Notes under the pieces: model-generated
Database searches by the model: none
The model's input: only the letters and a program-made list of their open reading frames with translations
Told to the model about the DNA's origin: nothing
Made by a program: the position numbers and the translations under genes
Part shown: positions 17,698-28,629 of the stretch, in pieces
Layout of the letters: every line of letters starts with the position of its first letter
How positions within the stretch are numbered: the first letter of the stretch is position 1
Assembly (NCBI GenBank): GCA_963708865.1
Contig: CAVPUC010000001.1
Coordinates: 186,001-250,000 of the forward strand
Length of the DNA stretch: 64,000 nt
DNA from: DAIDKA01 sp963708865
Lineage (GTDB): Bacteria; Pseudomonadota; Gammaproteobacteria; Steroidobacterales; Steroidobacteraceae
Direction: 5' to 3'

Positions 17698-17991
17698 CTC
17701 CGATACCTCGCTCAGTCGCGCGATGGCGCTGATCTGCGCTGGAAGATTGACAAATTTCAGTTGCCGGCCGTGCTGGTGCGCCCAGCGCCGCCACTCGATC
17801 AGTACCGCAAGCCCGGCGCTGTCCGCCTGCGTCACCCCGGCACAGTCCACGATCATCAAGGCACTGCCATCGCGCACGAAACAGTCGATGCCCGCCGCGC
17901 ACACCCGTCGCGCAGTTTGGAACGTCATGGGTGAGGCGACCAGGATGCGTCCGGGCGCGGCCACCGTGACCTGTACATCAAGCTGTTTCAC
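17674..17991 (-). CDS. mlaB: STAS-domain protein MlaB
   Basis: A 105-residue STAS protein. Its core strand-helix IVDCAGVTQADSAGLAVLIEW contains the conserved DSAG motif. In the Mla system, MlaB binds MlaF and is needed for complex stability and ATPase activity. It is the last gene of the leftward mlaFEDCB operon, six bases after mlaC. Confidence 0.9.
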   Translation of the reverse strand: MKQLDVQVTVAAPGRILVASPMTFQTARRVCAAGIDCFVRDGSALMIVDCAGVTQADSAGLAVLIEWRRWAHQHGRQLKFVNLPAQISAIARLSEVSELLADAAA

Positions 17992-17997
17992 GCCGGC

Positions 17998-18678
17998 TTA
18001 CTTCGGCGGTGCAGGCAGGGCCGCCGGCTTCTCACCCGACTGCAGCCGTTTAATCACCGAATCCAGACCGTTCTGCCCGATCTGCGCCGCAAAGTCATCG
18101 CGAAAGCTCTTCACGTAGCTGATGCCTTCGATCTTAACGTCCCAGACTTTCCAGCCCTCGGGCGTCTTATGCAGGACGTAGATCACCGGCACGGTCGTGC
18201 CATCGTCACGGTTGATGGTGGTGCTCACGGTCGCAAGGTCCGATCCCGGATCGACTCGGCCCGGCTGGACCTTGAGTTTGTTGGCGGTGAAGTTGACCAG
18301 CGCGTTGCCATAGTTCTGCAGCATCGAGTCCTTGAAGGCCTCGACAAAGCGTGTGCGCTGATCCTCGGTGGCGGTGCGCCAGTAGCGGCCCAATACCAGC
18401 TGCGCGGAGTACTGGGTGTCGAAGTACGGCAGCAGGTATTTGTCCGCCAGCGCGCGCACCATCTGCGGATTGTTGCGATACGCCGCGCGATTGGCATCCA
18501 GTTCCTTGAGGATGTTCGATGCGACATCCTGGATCATCTGGGTCGGATCCTGGTTGTTGATGGTCGTGGCAGCGGGCGCAGCGGGGGGTGTCGCTGCCGC
18601 GGCGCTGAATGTGCCGAGTGCGAGGAGCACGGCGCCCATCGCACCGGCAGTGAGGGTCACATGATGATTCGTTTTCAC
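17998..18678 (-). CDS. mlaC: Periplasmic phospholipid-binding protein MlaC
   Basis: The shuttle that carries phospholipids between MlaA in the outer membrane and MlaFEDB in the inner membrane. It has a signal peptide (VTLTAGAMGAVLLALGTFSAAAA). The MlaC/Ttg2D domain includes YNNPQMVRALADKYLLPYFD-like and GRYWRTATEDQRTRFVEAF segments. The start is the GTG at 18678, preceded by GGAG at 9 bases and overlapping the mlaD stop as GTGA. About 226 residues. Confidence 0.92.
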   Translation of the reverse strand: MKTNHHVTLTAGAMGAVLLALGTFSAAAATPPAAPAATTINNQDPTQMIQDVASNILKELDANRAAYRNNPQMVRALADKYLLPYFDTQYSAQLVLGRYWRTATEDQRTRFVEAFKDSMLQNYGNALVNFTANKLKVQPGRVDPGSDLATVSTTINRDDGTTVPVIYVLHKTPEGWKVWDVKIEGISYVKSFRDDFAAQIGQNGLDSVIKRLQSGEKPAALPAPPK

Positions 18679-19204
18679 TTCGAGGTCTCCTTCTTCGGCG
18701 AGCACCGGCACCAGCGGCAGGCGCGCTGGAATCCGCGGACTTGCTGGCCTGGCCTGAAAAGAACTTGTTGATGAGATTCTCCAACACCAGCGCGGACTGT
18801 GTCAGGGTGATTTGACTGCCCTCCTTGAGGAAGGTTTCCGCCCCACCGGCGCCGATGCCGACGTACTTGCCGCCCAGCAGGCCCTGCGTCTCGATGCTGG
18901 CGTCGCTGTCGTCGGGGATCTTGTTGTATTTGGAATCGATCCGCATGGTGACGACCGCCTTGTAGGTGGTCCAGTCGATGCGGACACTGTCCACCTCGCC
19001 CAGTGTCACGCCAGCCATGCTGACCGGCGCGCCGACTTTGAGGTCGCCGACGTTATCGAATGCGGCAGTGATGTGATAGCCGGTCTTGGCCTGCTCAAGC
19101 TTCAGTCCGCTCGATGGCAGCTGCGTGGTCAGGAACAGCAACGAGACGAAACCCAGCAACACGAACAGGCCGGTGCCAATTTCAATACTGCGATTAGAGC
19201 GCAT
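18675..19204 (-). CDS. mlaD: Outer-membrane lipid asymmetry protein MlaD, frameshifted at the C-terminus
   Basis: An MCE-domain protein anchored in the inner membrane that forms the hexameric ring of the Mla transporter. It has one N-terminal helix (TGLFVLLGFVSLLFLTTQLP) and an MCE domain with GDLKVGAPVSMAGVTLGEV and GLLGGKYVGIGAGG. The reading frame does not stop but runs 500 bases across mlaC, which is not credible. A shift near 18720 gives the C-terminus SPKKETSK with a TGA overlapping the mlaC GTG, about 176 residues, matching the family (E. coli 183). This needs one missing base or two extra. Confidence 0.88.
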
Positions 19205-19235
19205 GTAAAACCTCAGTCCTTATGATCCGCGGCGT

Positions 19236-20003
19236 TCACAGGAACGCGGCGGTCAGCATGTAATCCAGGAATAGCGTCAGTACCGAGGAGGCGACCACGG
19301 TCCGCGTCGTCGCCAGACCCACGCCCTCGGCGGTAGGCTCGGAGTGATAACCCTCATAGACGGCGATCAGGCTGCAGACGAAACCAAATACCAGGCTCTT
19401 GACGATGCCCTCGGTGACATCGCGCAGCGACACCGCACTTTGCATCTGCGACCAGAACGAGCCGTTATCGATGCGCATCATCTGTACGCCGACCAAATGG
19501 GCGCCGAACAGGCCGACCATGTCGTACACCGCGACCAGCAGCGGCATCGAAATCAGGCCGCCGAGGAAGCGTGGCGCGACCACATAGCGCAGCGGATCAA
19601 CGGCCATCATCTGCATGGCGGTGAGCTGATCCGTGGCCCGCATCAGGCCGATCTCGGAGGTCAATGCGGTCCCGGCCCGGCCGGCAAACAAGAGCGCGGT
19701 GAGCACCGGGCCAAGCTCCTTGAGCAAAGCCAGTGCCGCCGCGAACCCCAGCGCATCCTCGGAACCGAATCGCTGCAGCAGGTTAAAGCCCAGCAGCGCC
19801 AGCACCATGCCGGTGAACAGTCCCGAGAGCATGATGATCACCAGGGAGCGGCCGCCGGCGTTGTAGATCTGGTTGACAACCAGGCTGGGCCGGGCCAGCA
19901 CCGCGCCACACTGCGTCAGCACCTTCAACAGAAAGATCGCGATGCGGCCGACGCGCGCCAGCGATCCTAGGATCATGCCATCCTGAGTGGTCGCGGTACT
20001 CAT
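19236..20003 (-). CDS. mlaE: Mla transporter permease MlaE
   Basis: Inner-membrane permease of the Mla phospholipid transporter, about 255 residues with five or six hydrophobic segments. Family hallmarks include GFNLLQRFGSEDALGFAAALALLKELGPVLTALLFAGRAGTALTSEIG in order. The start at 20003 (MSTATTQDG) overlaps the mlaF stop by four bases, consistent with translational coupling. 31 bases separate its stop from mlaD. Confidence 0.94.
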   Translation of the reverse strand: MSTATTQDGMILGSLARVGRIAIFLLKVLTQCGAVLARPSLVVNQIYNAGGRSLVIIMLSGLFTGMVLALLGFNLLQRFGSEDALGFAAALALLKELGPVLTALLFAGRAGTALTSEIGLMRATDQLTAMQMMAVDPLRYVVAPRFLGGLISMPLLVAVYDMVGLFGAHLVGVQMMRIDNGSFWSQMQSAVSLRDVTEGIVKSLVFGFVCSLIAVYEGYHSEPTAEGVGLATTRTVVASSVLTLFLDYMLTAAFL

Positions 20004-20881
20004 GGCCGCGCTCCGGGTACCGGCAGGCACGGCTTGGCGGGCGCATCCGCCAGCAGCTGAACGCCCAAGTCCCGTGCGGGATAATGAAACGGCGAGGGAC
20101 CATCCGGATCGCCACTGATGAACTGGCGCACGATGGGCGACTGGCTGGCCGCAAGTTCCGCGGGCGTGCCTTCCGCCACGATCTTCCCTGCCGCCATCAG
20201 GTAGGCGCGGTCGGTGATCTTGGCAAGCTCAGACACATCGTGGGAGACGATGATACTGGTGATGCCGAGGGAGCGGTTCAGTTGCTGGACGAGCCGCAGG
20301 ATCACCCCGCGCGCGATCGGGTCCAGGCCCACGAACGGCTCATCGTAGATCAGAAGTTCAGGGTCCATGACCACCGCGCGCGCCAGCGCCACCCGACGCG
20401 CCATGCCGCCGGAGAGCTCCGCGGGCATCAATGCGGCAGCGCCACGCAGGCCCACCGCATTCAGGCGGGTCAGCACCAGATTCCTGATCAGCGATTCGGG
20501 CAGATCGGTGTGCTCACGCAGCGGAAAGGCGACATTTTCAAATACATTGAAGTCGGTGAGCAGCGCGCTGTTCTGGAACAGCATGCCGATGCGCCGGCGC
20601 AATGCGAACAGCTGCGTGCGGTTCAAGTTCGCGAGATTCTCGCCGAACAGCCGCACCTCGCCGCGCTGCGCGTGGATCTGCGCCGTGATCAGTCGCAGCA
20701 GCGTCGTCTTGCCGGTGCCGCTGGGACCCATCACGGCCGTGATCTGCCCCTTCAGCGCCTGCAGCGACAAACCCGAGAAAATCTCCCGCCCGCCCACCGA
20801 GTAGCAAGCGTCGCGGACGTCCACGATCACCTCGCCCTCGCCGACCGTGGCGGTCGGGGATGGTGTGTTGCTGTCTGTCAC
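20000..20881 (-). CDS. mlaF: Mla transporter ATP-binding protein MlaF
   Basis: The ABC ATPase powering phospholipid transport. It has Walker A GPSGTGKTTLL, the signature motif LSGGMARRVALARAV and Walker B LLIYDEPFVGLDP, plus a C-terminal extension of the kind that contacts the neighbouring subunit. The GTG at 20881 (VTDSNTPSPTATVGEGE) is preferred. The frame extends to 20953 but that would overlap the aldolase gene. First gene of mlaFEDCB, 16 bases after the aldolase stop. Confidence 0.93.
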   Translation of the reverse strand: MTDSNTPSPTATVGEGEVIVDVRDACYSVGGREIFSGLSLQALKGQITAVMGPSGTGKTTLLRLITAQIHAQRGEVRLFGENLANLNRTQLFALRRRIGMLFQNSALLTDFNVFENVAFPLREHTDLPESLIRNLVLTRLNAVGLRGAAALMPAELSGGMARRVALARAVVMDPELLIYDEPFVGLDPIARGVILRLVQQLNRSLGITSIIVSHDVSELAKITDRAYLMAAGKIVAEGTPAELAASQSPIVRQFISGDPDGPSPFHYPARDLGVQLLADAPAKPCLPVPGARP

Positions 20882-20897
20882 TTGGTTTTGAGTCGCC

Positions 20898-21926
20898 TCA
20901 GGCGGCCTTGCTTTCCAGCTCGGAAGTGTAGCGCCCGGTCGTGGCGAGTCCATTCAGACGCGCCCGTTTGAGATATTCCTTTTGTCCGACACCATAGCCT
21001 GCCGCCGTCCCGCCCCAGCCCTTGAGCGCCGCATCCTGCAGGGCGCGTCCGTAGCTGAAGGTGACATGCCACGGCAGGCCACCGATCTGGTTGATCAGTG
21101 AAAGGTGCAAGGTCGCCTCCTCGGAGGCCTGGCCACCCGACAGGAAGGCGATTCCCGGCACCGCGCTCGGGACGTGGCGCTTCAGGCAGCGCACGGTCGC
21201 CTGGGCGACCTGCTCGGGGCCAGCGCGGTTCGCGGCCTTCTTGCCGGAGATCACCATGTTCGGTTTGAGAATCATGCCTTCCAGATAGATGCGATGTTTG
21301 TACAGCTGATCGAACACCACCTGCAGTGTCTCATTAGTGACGGCCTCGCAGCGCTCAATCGAATGATCGCCATCCATGAGCACTTCCGGTTCGACAATCG
21401 GGACGATCTGCTGTTCCTGGCACAGCGCGGCATAACGGGCCAGCGCCTGGGCGTTGGCCTCGATCGCATACGCCGTCGGAATGTCCTTGCCGATATCGAT
21501 CACCGCGCGCCACTTGGCGAAGCGCGCGCCGAGCTTGTAGTACTCCTGGAGGCGCTCGCGCAGGCCATCCAGGCCCTCCGTGATGGTCTCGCCGGGGAAG
21601 TTGGCGAAGGGCTTGGCGCCCAGGTCGACCTTGATGCCGGGCAGCACGCCGATGCTCGTCAGATACTCGGCGAAGTTCACGCCGGTGGAGGTCTTCTGCC
21701 GGATGGTCTCATCGTACAGGATGACCCCGCTCACCCACTCCTGCGCCCCGGGGGCCGTCAGCAGCATGTCGCGGTAGGTGCGCCGATGCTCCTCGGTGGA
21801 ATCGAGCTTGATGCCGTCAAATCGCTTCTTGATGGTGCTGGAACTCTCATCGGCGGCCAGCAGACCCTTGCCCTTGACCACCATCGCGCGGGCGACTTTT
21901 TCCAGATCGCTGAGATTCATCGTCAC
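20898..21926 (-). CDS. Class I fructose-bisphosphate aldolase
   Basis: A Schiff-base aldolase cleaving fructose 1,6-bisphosphate to the two triose phosphates. The catalytic lysine is in LEGMILKPNMVISG, matching the eukaryotic-type class I motif. Other conserved stretches are GKGLLAADESSSTIKKRF near the N-terminus and IAFLSGGQASEEATLHL near the phosphate site. It has 342 residues, slightly shorter than animal aldolase. It precedes the mla operon on the same strand and may share its transcript. Divergent from the suf operon across about 170 bases. Confidence 0.95.
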   Translation of the reverse strand: MTMNLSDLEKVARAMVVKGKGLLAADESSSTIKKRFDGIKLDSTEEHRRTYRDMLLTAPGAQEWVSGVILYDETIRQKTSTGVNFAEYLTSIGVLPGIKVDLGAKPFANFPGETITEGLDGLRERLQEYYKLGARFAKWRAVIDIGKDIPTAYAIEANAQALARYAALCQEQQIVPIVEPEVLMDGDHSIERCEAVTNETLQVVFDQLYKHRIYLEGMILKPNMVISGKKAANRAGPEQVAQATVRCLKRHVPSAVPGIAFLSGGQASEEATLHLSLINQIGGLPWHVTFSYGRALQDAALKGWGGTAAGYGVGQKEYLKRARLNGLATTGRYTSELESKAA

Positions 21927-22015
21927 GTACCCCCTTAGGTACTGTTTGAAGAGCCGGATTCGGCCCCGAAGAATACCAAATCGCCACGACAGGCCCGCTC
22001 GGCGCAGCGCCGCGA

Positions 22016-22050
22016 TTGGATTTGGACCCTAAAGAGTACTAAAATAGTCC
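22016..22050 (+). promoter_or_regulatory. suf operon promoter with overlapping Rrf2-type operator
   Basis: A -35-like TTGGAT (22016-22021), an 18-base spacer and a -10-like TAAAAT (22040-22045) precede the regulator gene by about 50 bases. A palindrome, ACTA-AAA-TAGT (22038-22048), covers the -10 and resembles the centre of type 1 IscR sites. This would let the Rrf2 regulator encoded next repress its own operon. The motif is seen; the regulation is inferred. Confidence 0.55.
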
Positions 22051-22098
22051 TACTTACCTTAGCACCCCGTTAGCACCCCAGCCAGACGCCATCGACCT

Positions 22099-22563
22099 AT
22101 GTTACGCATCAGCAAGTTGACCGACTACGCCACGGTGGTCCTGGCCGCCCTGGCCGAGCAGCCGGACCAGCAGCGCACCGCCGCGGCGCTGGCCGGGCGT
22201 ACCCATATTGCCGCGCCTACCGTCAGCAAGTTGCTGAAGCAGCTGCATAAGGCGGGCCTGCTGACCTCGACGCGGGGGCTGCATGGGGGCTACCAGCTGG
22301 CCCGGCCACCGGCCCAGATCACGGTAGCGGCCATTCTCGATGCGCTGGAGGGACCCATGACCCTCACCGACTGCTCGGGCGGGCATGGGCATTGCGGCAT
22401 CGAGCAGGGTTGCCGGGTGGCCCCGGTGTGGCAGCGCCTCAATGTCGCCATCCGCCGCGCCTTGAGCGATGTGACGCTGGCGGAGCTGGCCGGCCTGGAC
22501 TCCGTACAACCCCGTCTGCCCATCCTGGAACACCAAATCAAATTCGCGGCACGCCATGACTGA
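22099..22563 (+). CDS. Rrf2-family SUF system regulator
   Basis: A 154-residue transcription factor with the Rrf2 winged helix (LTDYATVVLAAL, recognition region HIAAPTVSKLLKQL, wing STRGLHGGYQLAR). It has three cysteines in CSGGHGHCGIEQGC, likely ligands of a [2Fe-2S] cluster as in IscR. It is the first gene of the suf operon and overlaps sufB by eight bases. By analogy it senses iron-sulfur cluster supply and represses suf when clusters are plentiful. Confidence 0.9.
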   Translation: MLRISKLTDYATVVLAALAEQPDQQRTAAALAGRTHIAAPTVSKLLKQLHKAGLLTSTRGLHGGYQLARPPAQITVAAILDALEGPMTLTDCSGGHGHCGIEQGCRVAPVWQRLNVAIRRALSDVTLAELAGLDSVQPRLPILEHQIKFAARHD

Positions 22564-24002
22564 GACCACCGACCTCGAACAGCTGGTCAACCGCCAGTAC
22601 CAGCACGGCTTCATCACGGACATCGAGTCCGAGACGGTGCCGCCGGGCCTCGATGAGGATGTCGTGCGGCTGATCTCGCGCAAAAAGGGCGAGCCGGAGT
22701 TCCTGCTGCAATGGCGCCTGAAGGCCCTGCGTCACTGGTTCACCTTGAAGGAGCCGCATTGGGCCAGTGCGCGCTATCCGGCCATCGACTATCAGTCGAT
22801 CTCCTACTACTCCGTGCCCAAGTCCAAGACCGACGGGCCGAAGAGTCTCGATGAGGTCGATCCGAAGCTGCTGGCGACCTACGCCAAACTGGGTGTGCCG
22901 CTGCACGAGCGCGCGCGCCTGGCCGGGGTCGCGGTGGACGCCGTGTTCGACAGCGTCTCGGTGGCAACGACCTTCAAGGAACGTCTGTCCGCGGCCGGGG
23001 TCATCTTCTGCTCCTTCTCCGAGGCGGTGCGCACCCATCCGCATCTCATCGAGCAGTACCTGGGCAGCGTCGTGCCGGTCGCCGACAACTTCTATGCCGC
23101 GCTCAACTCGGCGGTATTCACCGACGGCTCCTTCGTCTACGTCCCCAAAGGCGTGCGCTCGCCGATGGAACTGTCCACGTATTTTCGAATCAATGCCGCC
23201 AATACCGGTCAGTTCGAACGCACGCTGATCATTGCCGATGCGGATTCGCACGTGAGCTATCTTGAAGGGTGTAGTGCGCCGATGCGCGATGAAAACCAGC
23301 TGCATGCCGCGGTCGTGGAACTGGTGGCGCTCGACAATGCCTACATCAAATACTCGACGGTGCAGAACTGGTACCCGGGCGATGAGCGCGGCGTCGGGGG
23401 CATCTACAATTTCGTGACCAAGCGCGGCGAGTGCCGCGGTCGCAATTCGCACATCTCCTGGACCCAGGTGGAAACCGGCTCTGCGATCACCTGGAAGTAC
23501 CCGAGCTGCGTCCTGCGCGGCGAGGGCTCGATCGGCGAGTTCTACTCGGTGGCGACAGTCAACAACTATCAGCAGGCCGACACCGGCACAAAGATGATCC
23601 ATATCGGCAAGAACACCCGCAGCACCATCGTCTCCAAGGGCATCTCGGCGGGTCATGGCCAGAACGCCTACCGGGGGCTTGGTGAAAATCCTCCCGAGCG
23701 CTCACGGTGCGCGCAATTTCACGCAGTGCGACTCGCTGCTGATGGGCGGGACCTGCGGGGCGCATACCTTTCCGTATGTGGAGGTCAAGAATCCGACCGC
23801 CACGGTGGAGCACGAAGCGAGTACCTCGAAGATCAGCGAAGACCAGCTGTTCTACTGCCAGCAGCGCGGCATCGCCACCGAGGATGCGGTGAACATGATC
23901 GTCAGCGGCTTTTGCAAATCAGTCTTCAAGGAGCTGCCGATGGAATTTGCCGTCGAGGCTCAGAACCTGCTCGCCGTGAGCCTCGAAGGGGCCGTCGGTT
24001 AG
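22556..24002 (+). CDS. sufB: Fe-S cluster scaffold SufB, one-base frameshift
   Basis: The core scaffold subunit of the SufBC2D complex, where clusters are assembled. Family sequence runs from LVNRQYQHGFITDIESETV to SKGISAGHGQNAYRGL. An extra T near 23686 then shifts the frame. Skipping it restores VKILPSAHGARNFTQCDSLLMGG, which carries the conserved core Cys, and the C-terminus FAVEAQNLLAVSLEGAVG, with the stop at 24002. Length about 481 residues, normal for SufB. The uncorrected frame runs on through sufC as an apparent 742-residue fusion, which is an artefact. Confidence 0.94.
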
Positions 24003-24034
24003 CCGCTCAGGAATTTTTTCGGAAAAACCCCATC

Positions 24035-24784
24035 ATGTTAATCATCGAAGATCTGCACGTCTCAGTGGGCGCCACCGCGGTCCTCAAGGGCGTGAATCTC
24101 ACGGTTCCTACCGGCGAAGTGCACGCCATCATGGGCCCCAATGGCTCAGGCAAGAGCACACTGTCGTATGTGCTGGCCGGGCGTCCCGGCTACGAGGTTA
24201 CGGCCGGCAAGGTCAGCTACGACGGCCAGGACCTGCTGGCGCTGGCGCCGGAGGAGCGCGCCCGACGCGGTGTCTTTCTGGGCTTCCAGTACCCGGTGGA
24301 GATTCCGGGCGTCAACAATGTGTACTTGCTGAAAGCCGCGTTGAACGCCATGCGCAAGCAGCGCGGCCTGCCCGAGGTGGATGCGTTCGAGTTTCTGGGG
24401 CTGGTGCGCGACAAGATGAAACTCATGCAGATGCCCGAGACGTTCCTGTCCCGCGGTGTCAATGAAGGTTTCTCCGGCGGTGAAAAGAAACGCAATGAGA
24501 TCCTGCAGATGCTGGTGCTGGAGCCGCATCTTGCGATACTGGATGAAACCGATTCGGGCCTCGATATCGATGCCTTGAAGGTGGTCGCGAGCGGCGTCAA
24601 AAGCCTGCGCGGGCCGGACCGCTCGTTCGTGCTGGTGACGCACTATCAGCGTCTGCTGGATCACATCGTCCCGGACAAGGTTCACGTGCTGGCGGGCGGG
24701 CGCATCCTGCGCAGCGGCGATCACACCCTGGCGCACGAGCTGGAACGCCGTGGCTATGACTGGGTGATCAGCGAGGCGGCATGA
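24035..24784 (+). CDS. sufC: Fe-S cluster assembly ATPase SufC
   Basis: An ABC-type ATPase of the SufBC2D complex, 249 residues. Walker A is GPNGSGKSTLSYVLAG, the signature FSGGEKKRNEILQML and Walker B LAILDETDSGLDID. The start ATG at 24035 (MLIIEDLHVSV) lies 32 bases after the sufB stop. The stop overlaps the sufD start (ATGA). Confidence 0.95.
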   Translation: MLIIEDLHVSVGATAVLKGVNLTVPTGEVHAIMGPNGSGKSTLSYVLAGRPGYEVTAGKVSYDGQDLLALAPEERARRGVFLGFQYPVEIPGVNNVYLLKAALNAMRKQRGLPEVDAFEFLGLVRDKMKLMQMPETFLSRGVNEGFSGGEKKRNEILQMLVLEPHLAILDETDSGLDIDALKVVASGVKSLRGPDRSFVLVTHYQRLLDHIVPDKVHVLAGGRILRSGDHTLAHELERRGYDWVISEAA

Positions 24785-26043
24785 CCAGCCCCCTTCTCAC
24801 CCGCATTGCGGCCGAACACGCCGCAGCGCTCGCCGTGCAGTCGCCCGGCCCCCAGGCACAGGCCCATCGCCGCGGCGCCCTGCAGCGGCTGCTGGTGCGG
24901 GGCCTGCCGACCTCGCGCGATGAAAACTGGCGCTACGCGAATCTGCGCGCCTTGGAGAAGGCGAACTTCACGCCCGGGACGGTCGCGGGCGCCGTCAGCG
25001 CCGCAGCGCTTCCCGCGCCGATCGAAGGCTTCACCCGCTTCGTCTTCGTCGATGGCCAGTTTGCGCCGCAGCTCTCGGCCGCCCCCGGCGCGGGCGGCGC
25101 CGCAAGCCTGACCCGGCTGCAAGGCGAACTGCCAACCGGTGACCAGGCCTTCGCCTTGTTGAATGAAGCCTTCGCCACCGACGGGGCCGACCTGCAGGTG
25201 GTCGCAAGCGCCGCACCGGCCGATATCGAAGTGCTGTTCTACAGCGCCTCCCCTGCGGCAGCGTATCCGCGTCTGAAGGTCAGCGTCGCGCCCCATGCGC
25301 GATTGCGACTGATCGAGCGCCACGTGGGTGCGCTCGACACGGCGCAATTCATCAACTGCGCGGTACGCATCGGGGTGGCCGAGGGCGCCTCCTGCACGCA
25401 TTATCGACTGCAGGAGTCGGGCGCCGCGACGACCTGGACCGACACCCTGCGCGCCACGGTGTCGCGCGATGCCGGCTATCAGCTGCATCTGTTGCAGATC
25501 GGGGCGCTCTTCGCGCGCACCAGCGTCGACATCGAACTGGCAGGTACCGCGGCCCGTACCCGTATCGACACGGTGTCGCTCGCGGATGGCCAGCAGGTGC
25601 ACGACAACATGATCGTCGTCGATCACCAGGCCGCGCATACCTCCACGCAGGAGAACTTCCGCGGCATTGCCGGCGGCCGCGCCCGCATCGCCTTCAATGG
25701 CCTGATCACGGTGCGCAACACGGCCCACCATGCCGATTCGGCACAATCGCTGAAGGGCCTGCTCGCTGGCCCGGATGCGGAAATCGATTTGCGGCCGCAG
25801 CTGGAGATCCATACCGATGAGGTGCGCTGCAGCCACGGCGCCACCACCGGCAAGCTGGACGAGAGCATGCTGTTCTATCTGCTGACCCGTGGCATCGAAG
25901 GCGGATGTCGCCCAGCGGCTCCTCAAGTGGGCGTTCATCACCGACGTGGTCGCGAACATCGATGTACCGGCGCTGCGTACCCATGTCCAGCGCAGCCTCG
26001 CAAGCCGCATGCAGGACGCCCAGAGCCTGGAGGAACTGCTGTC

Positions 26044-26047
<4 letters not shown>
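24781..26047 (+). CDS. sufD: Fe-S cluster assembly protein SufD, one-base frameshift near the 3' end
   Basis: A paralogue of SufB and partner in the SufBC2D scaffold. The N-terminal helical region contains GLPTSRDENWRYANLRAL. The beta-helix core includes DNMIVVDHQAAHTSTQENFRG and SHGATTGKLDESMLFYL. Near 25900 an extra G after TRGIE breaks the frame. Dropping it restores ADVAQRLLKWAFITDVVANI and the C-terminus SLEELLS, stopping at 26047 in a four-base overlap with sufS. About 421 residues. The uncorrected frame gives a false SufD-SufS fusion of 837 residues. Confidence 0.93.
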
Positions 26048-27293
<1,246 letters not shown>

Positions 27294-27294
<1 letters not shown>

Positions 27295-27767
27295 TGGAGT
27301 TGAAGGATCTGTACCGCGATGTGATCCTGGATCACAACCGCCAGCCGCGTAACTTCGGGCGGCTGGATCCGGCCGATGCTACCGCCGACGGCCACAATCC
27401 GCTGTGCGGGGACCGGCTGACGGTCTCGCTGCGTCTGTCGGGCGACAAAATCGAAGACATCCGCTTCGAGGGCAAGGGCTGCGCCATCTCCACGGCGTCC
27501 GCCTCGCTCATGAGCGAGGCGGTGAAAGGCCGCGATCGCGCCGCCGTGCACACCTTGTTCAATCGAGTTCACGCCCTGCTCACGCAGCCCGGTGCCCCGG
27601 CGGATGAATCCCTGGGCAAGCTTGCGGCACTTTCGGGCGTGCGCGAGTTCCCCTCGCGGGTGAAGTGCGCGAGCCTGTGCTGGCACACGCTCAATGCGGC
27701 CCTGGACCAGGGCGGTACGATCTCGACCGAAGGCGGCAATGAGTCCTCCTCGGAAGGTGCCCCGTGA
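27294..27767 (+). CDS. sufU: SufU-type sulfur acceptor protein
   Basis: A 157-residue IscU-fold protein starting MELKDLYRDVILDHNRQPRN. The metal-binding cysteines lie in NPLCGD, FEGKGCAIS and RVKCASLCWHTL, the SufU pattern. SufU relays sulfur from SufS and is typical of operons lacking sufE, as here. The ATG shares one base with the sufS stop. An acidic/serine-rich tail follows the conserved domain. Confidence 0.92.
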
Positions 27768-28315
27768 GATCGCACGAAAACGAACCGGTCGTCATCTACC
27801 GCGAAGTGCAGGCCGTGGTGGTACCGGCTGGTCAGGAGGTCACCCTCAAGCCCGGCCAGGCCGGCTATATCACCCAGGCGCTCGGCGGCAGCTTCACGCT
27901 CTATATCGACGGCAGCCTGTATCGATTGGCCGGCACCGATGCCGATGCCATCGGCAAAGAGGTCTTGAAGATTCCGCAGCTGCCGGTCAATGCGACCGAG
28001 CAGGATGTGCTGGATGCGGTGTGGGCGCAGCTGCGCACCTGCTTCGATCCGGAAATTCCGATCAATATTGTCGAACTCGGACTGGTCTATGACTGTGCCG
28101 TGAGCCCGAAGGAGGACGGTACGCGCAGCGTCGATATCAAGATGACGCTCACCGCCCCGGGCTGCGGCATGGGCGATATTCTGGTGGATGATGCGACCGA
28201 CAAGATCAGGATGATTCCCACCGTCAGTGAGGCCAAGGTCGAACTGGTGTTCGATCCGCCGTGGAATCAATCCATGATGACCGAGGCCGCCCGGCTCCAG
28301 ACCGGGATGTTCTAG
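27764..28315 (+). CDS. sufT: SufT family Fe-S assembly protein (DUF59/MIP18)
   Basis: A 183-residue protein with a unique N-terminal part (about 1-75). The MIP18/DUF59 domain contains LRTCFDPEIPINIVELGLVYDC and the family motif MTLTAPGCGMGDIL, with a conserved cysteine. SufT proteins take part in iron-sulfur maturation. The GTG start at 27764 overlaps the sufU stop by four bases, so translation is probably coupled. Confidence 0.9.
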   Translation: MRSHENEPVVIYREVQAVVVPAGQEVTLKPGQAGYITQALGGSFTLYIDGSLYRLAGTDADAIGKEVLKIPQLPVNATEQDVLDAVWAQLRTCFDPEIPINIVELGLVYDCAVSPKEDGTRSVDIKMTLTAPGCGMGDILVDDATDKIRMIPTVSEAKVELVFDPPWNQSMMTEAARLQTGMF

Positions 28316-28317
28316 AC

Positions 28318-28629
28318 ATGCCGGGCCAATGGATCGACGTGGGCGCAGCGGACAAGGTGCGCGAAGACCGTGCCTTCAGCACCGAAGTCGATGGCTACCC
28401 CATTGTCATCGCCCGCTGCGGCAACGACTTCTACGCCATGGAGGACCGTTGCACCCACGATGGGGAGTCCTTCGCCTCAGCCAACGTCGAGGAGTGCGAA
28501 ATCATCTGTCCGCGCCACTTCGCACGCTTCTGCCTGAAGACCGGAGCGGCGCTGTCCCCGCCCGCCTACGAGCCTGCCCGCACCTTCAAGGTCCGCATCG
28601 ACAATGGCCGCATCCTGGTCGAGGCCTAG
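28318..28629 (+). CDS. Rieske [2Fe-2S] ferredoxin
   Basis: A 103-residue Rieske protein. The first cluster motif is CTHDG and the second CPRHFARFC, giving the two Cys and two His ligands. The usual Gly after the second His is Phe. Such bacterial Rieske ferredoxins resemble the electron-transfer subunits of non-heme oxygenases, but no oxygenase is nearby. Here it ends the suf operon, two bases after sufT, so a role in cluster assembly or as an abundant client is more likely. The stop overlaps the convergent YIP1 gene. Confidence 0.9.
   Translation: MPGQWIDVGAADKVREDRAFSTEVDGYPIVIARCGNDFYAMEDRCTHDGESFASANVEECEIICPRHFARFCLKTGAALSPPAYEPARTFKVRIDNGRILVEA

Noticed and set aside
18206..19204. MlaD extended to 332 residues across mlaC
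   Set aside because: The extension is an Arg-rich shadow of mlaC; a shift near 18720 gives the normal MlaD length and a GTGA overlap with mlaC.
22556..24784. Apparent 742-residue SufB-SufC fusion
   Set aside because: The middle third is out-of-frame sequence; skipping one base restores a normal SufB C-terminus and stop, with SufC starting separately at 24035.
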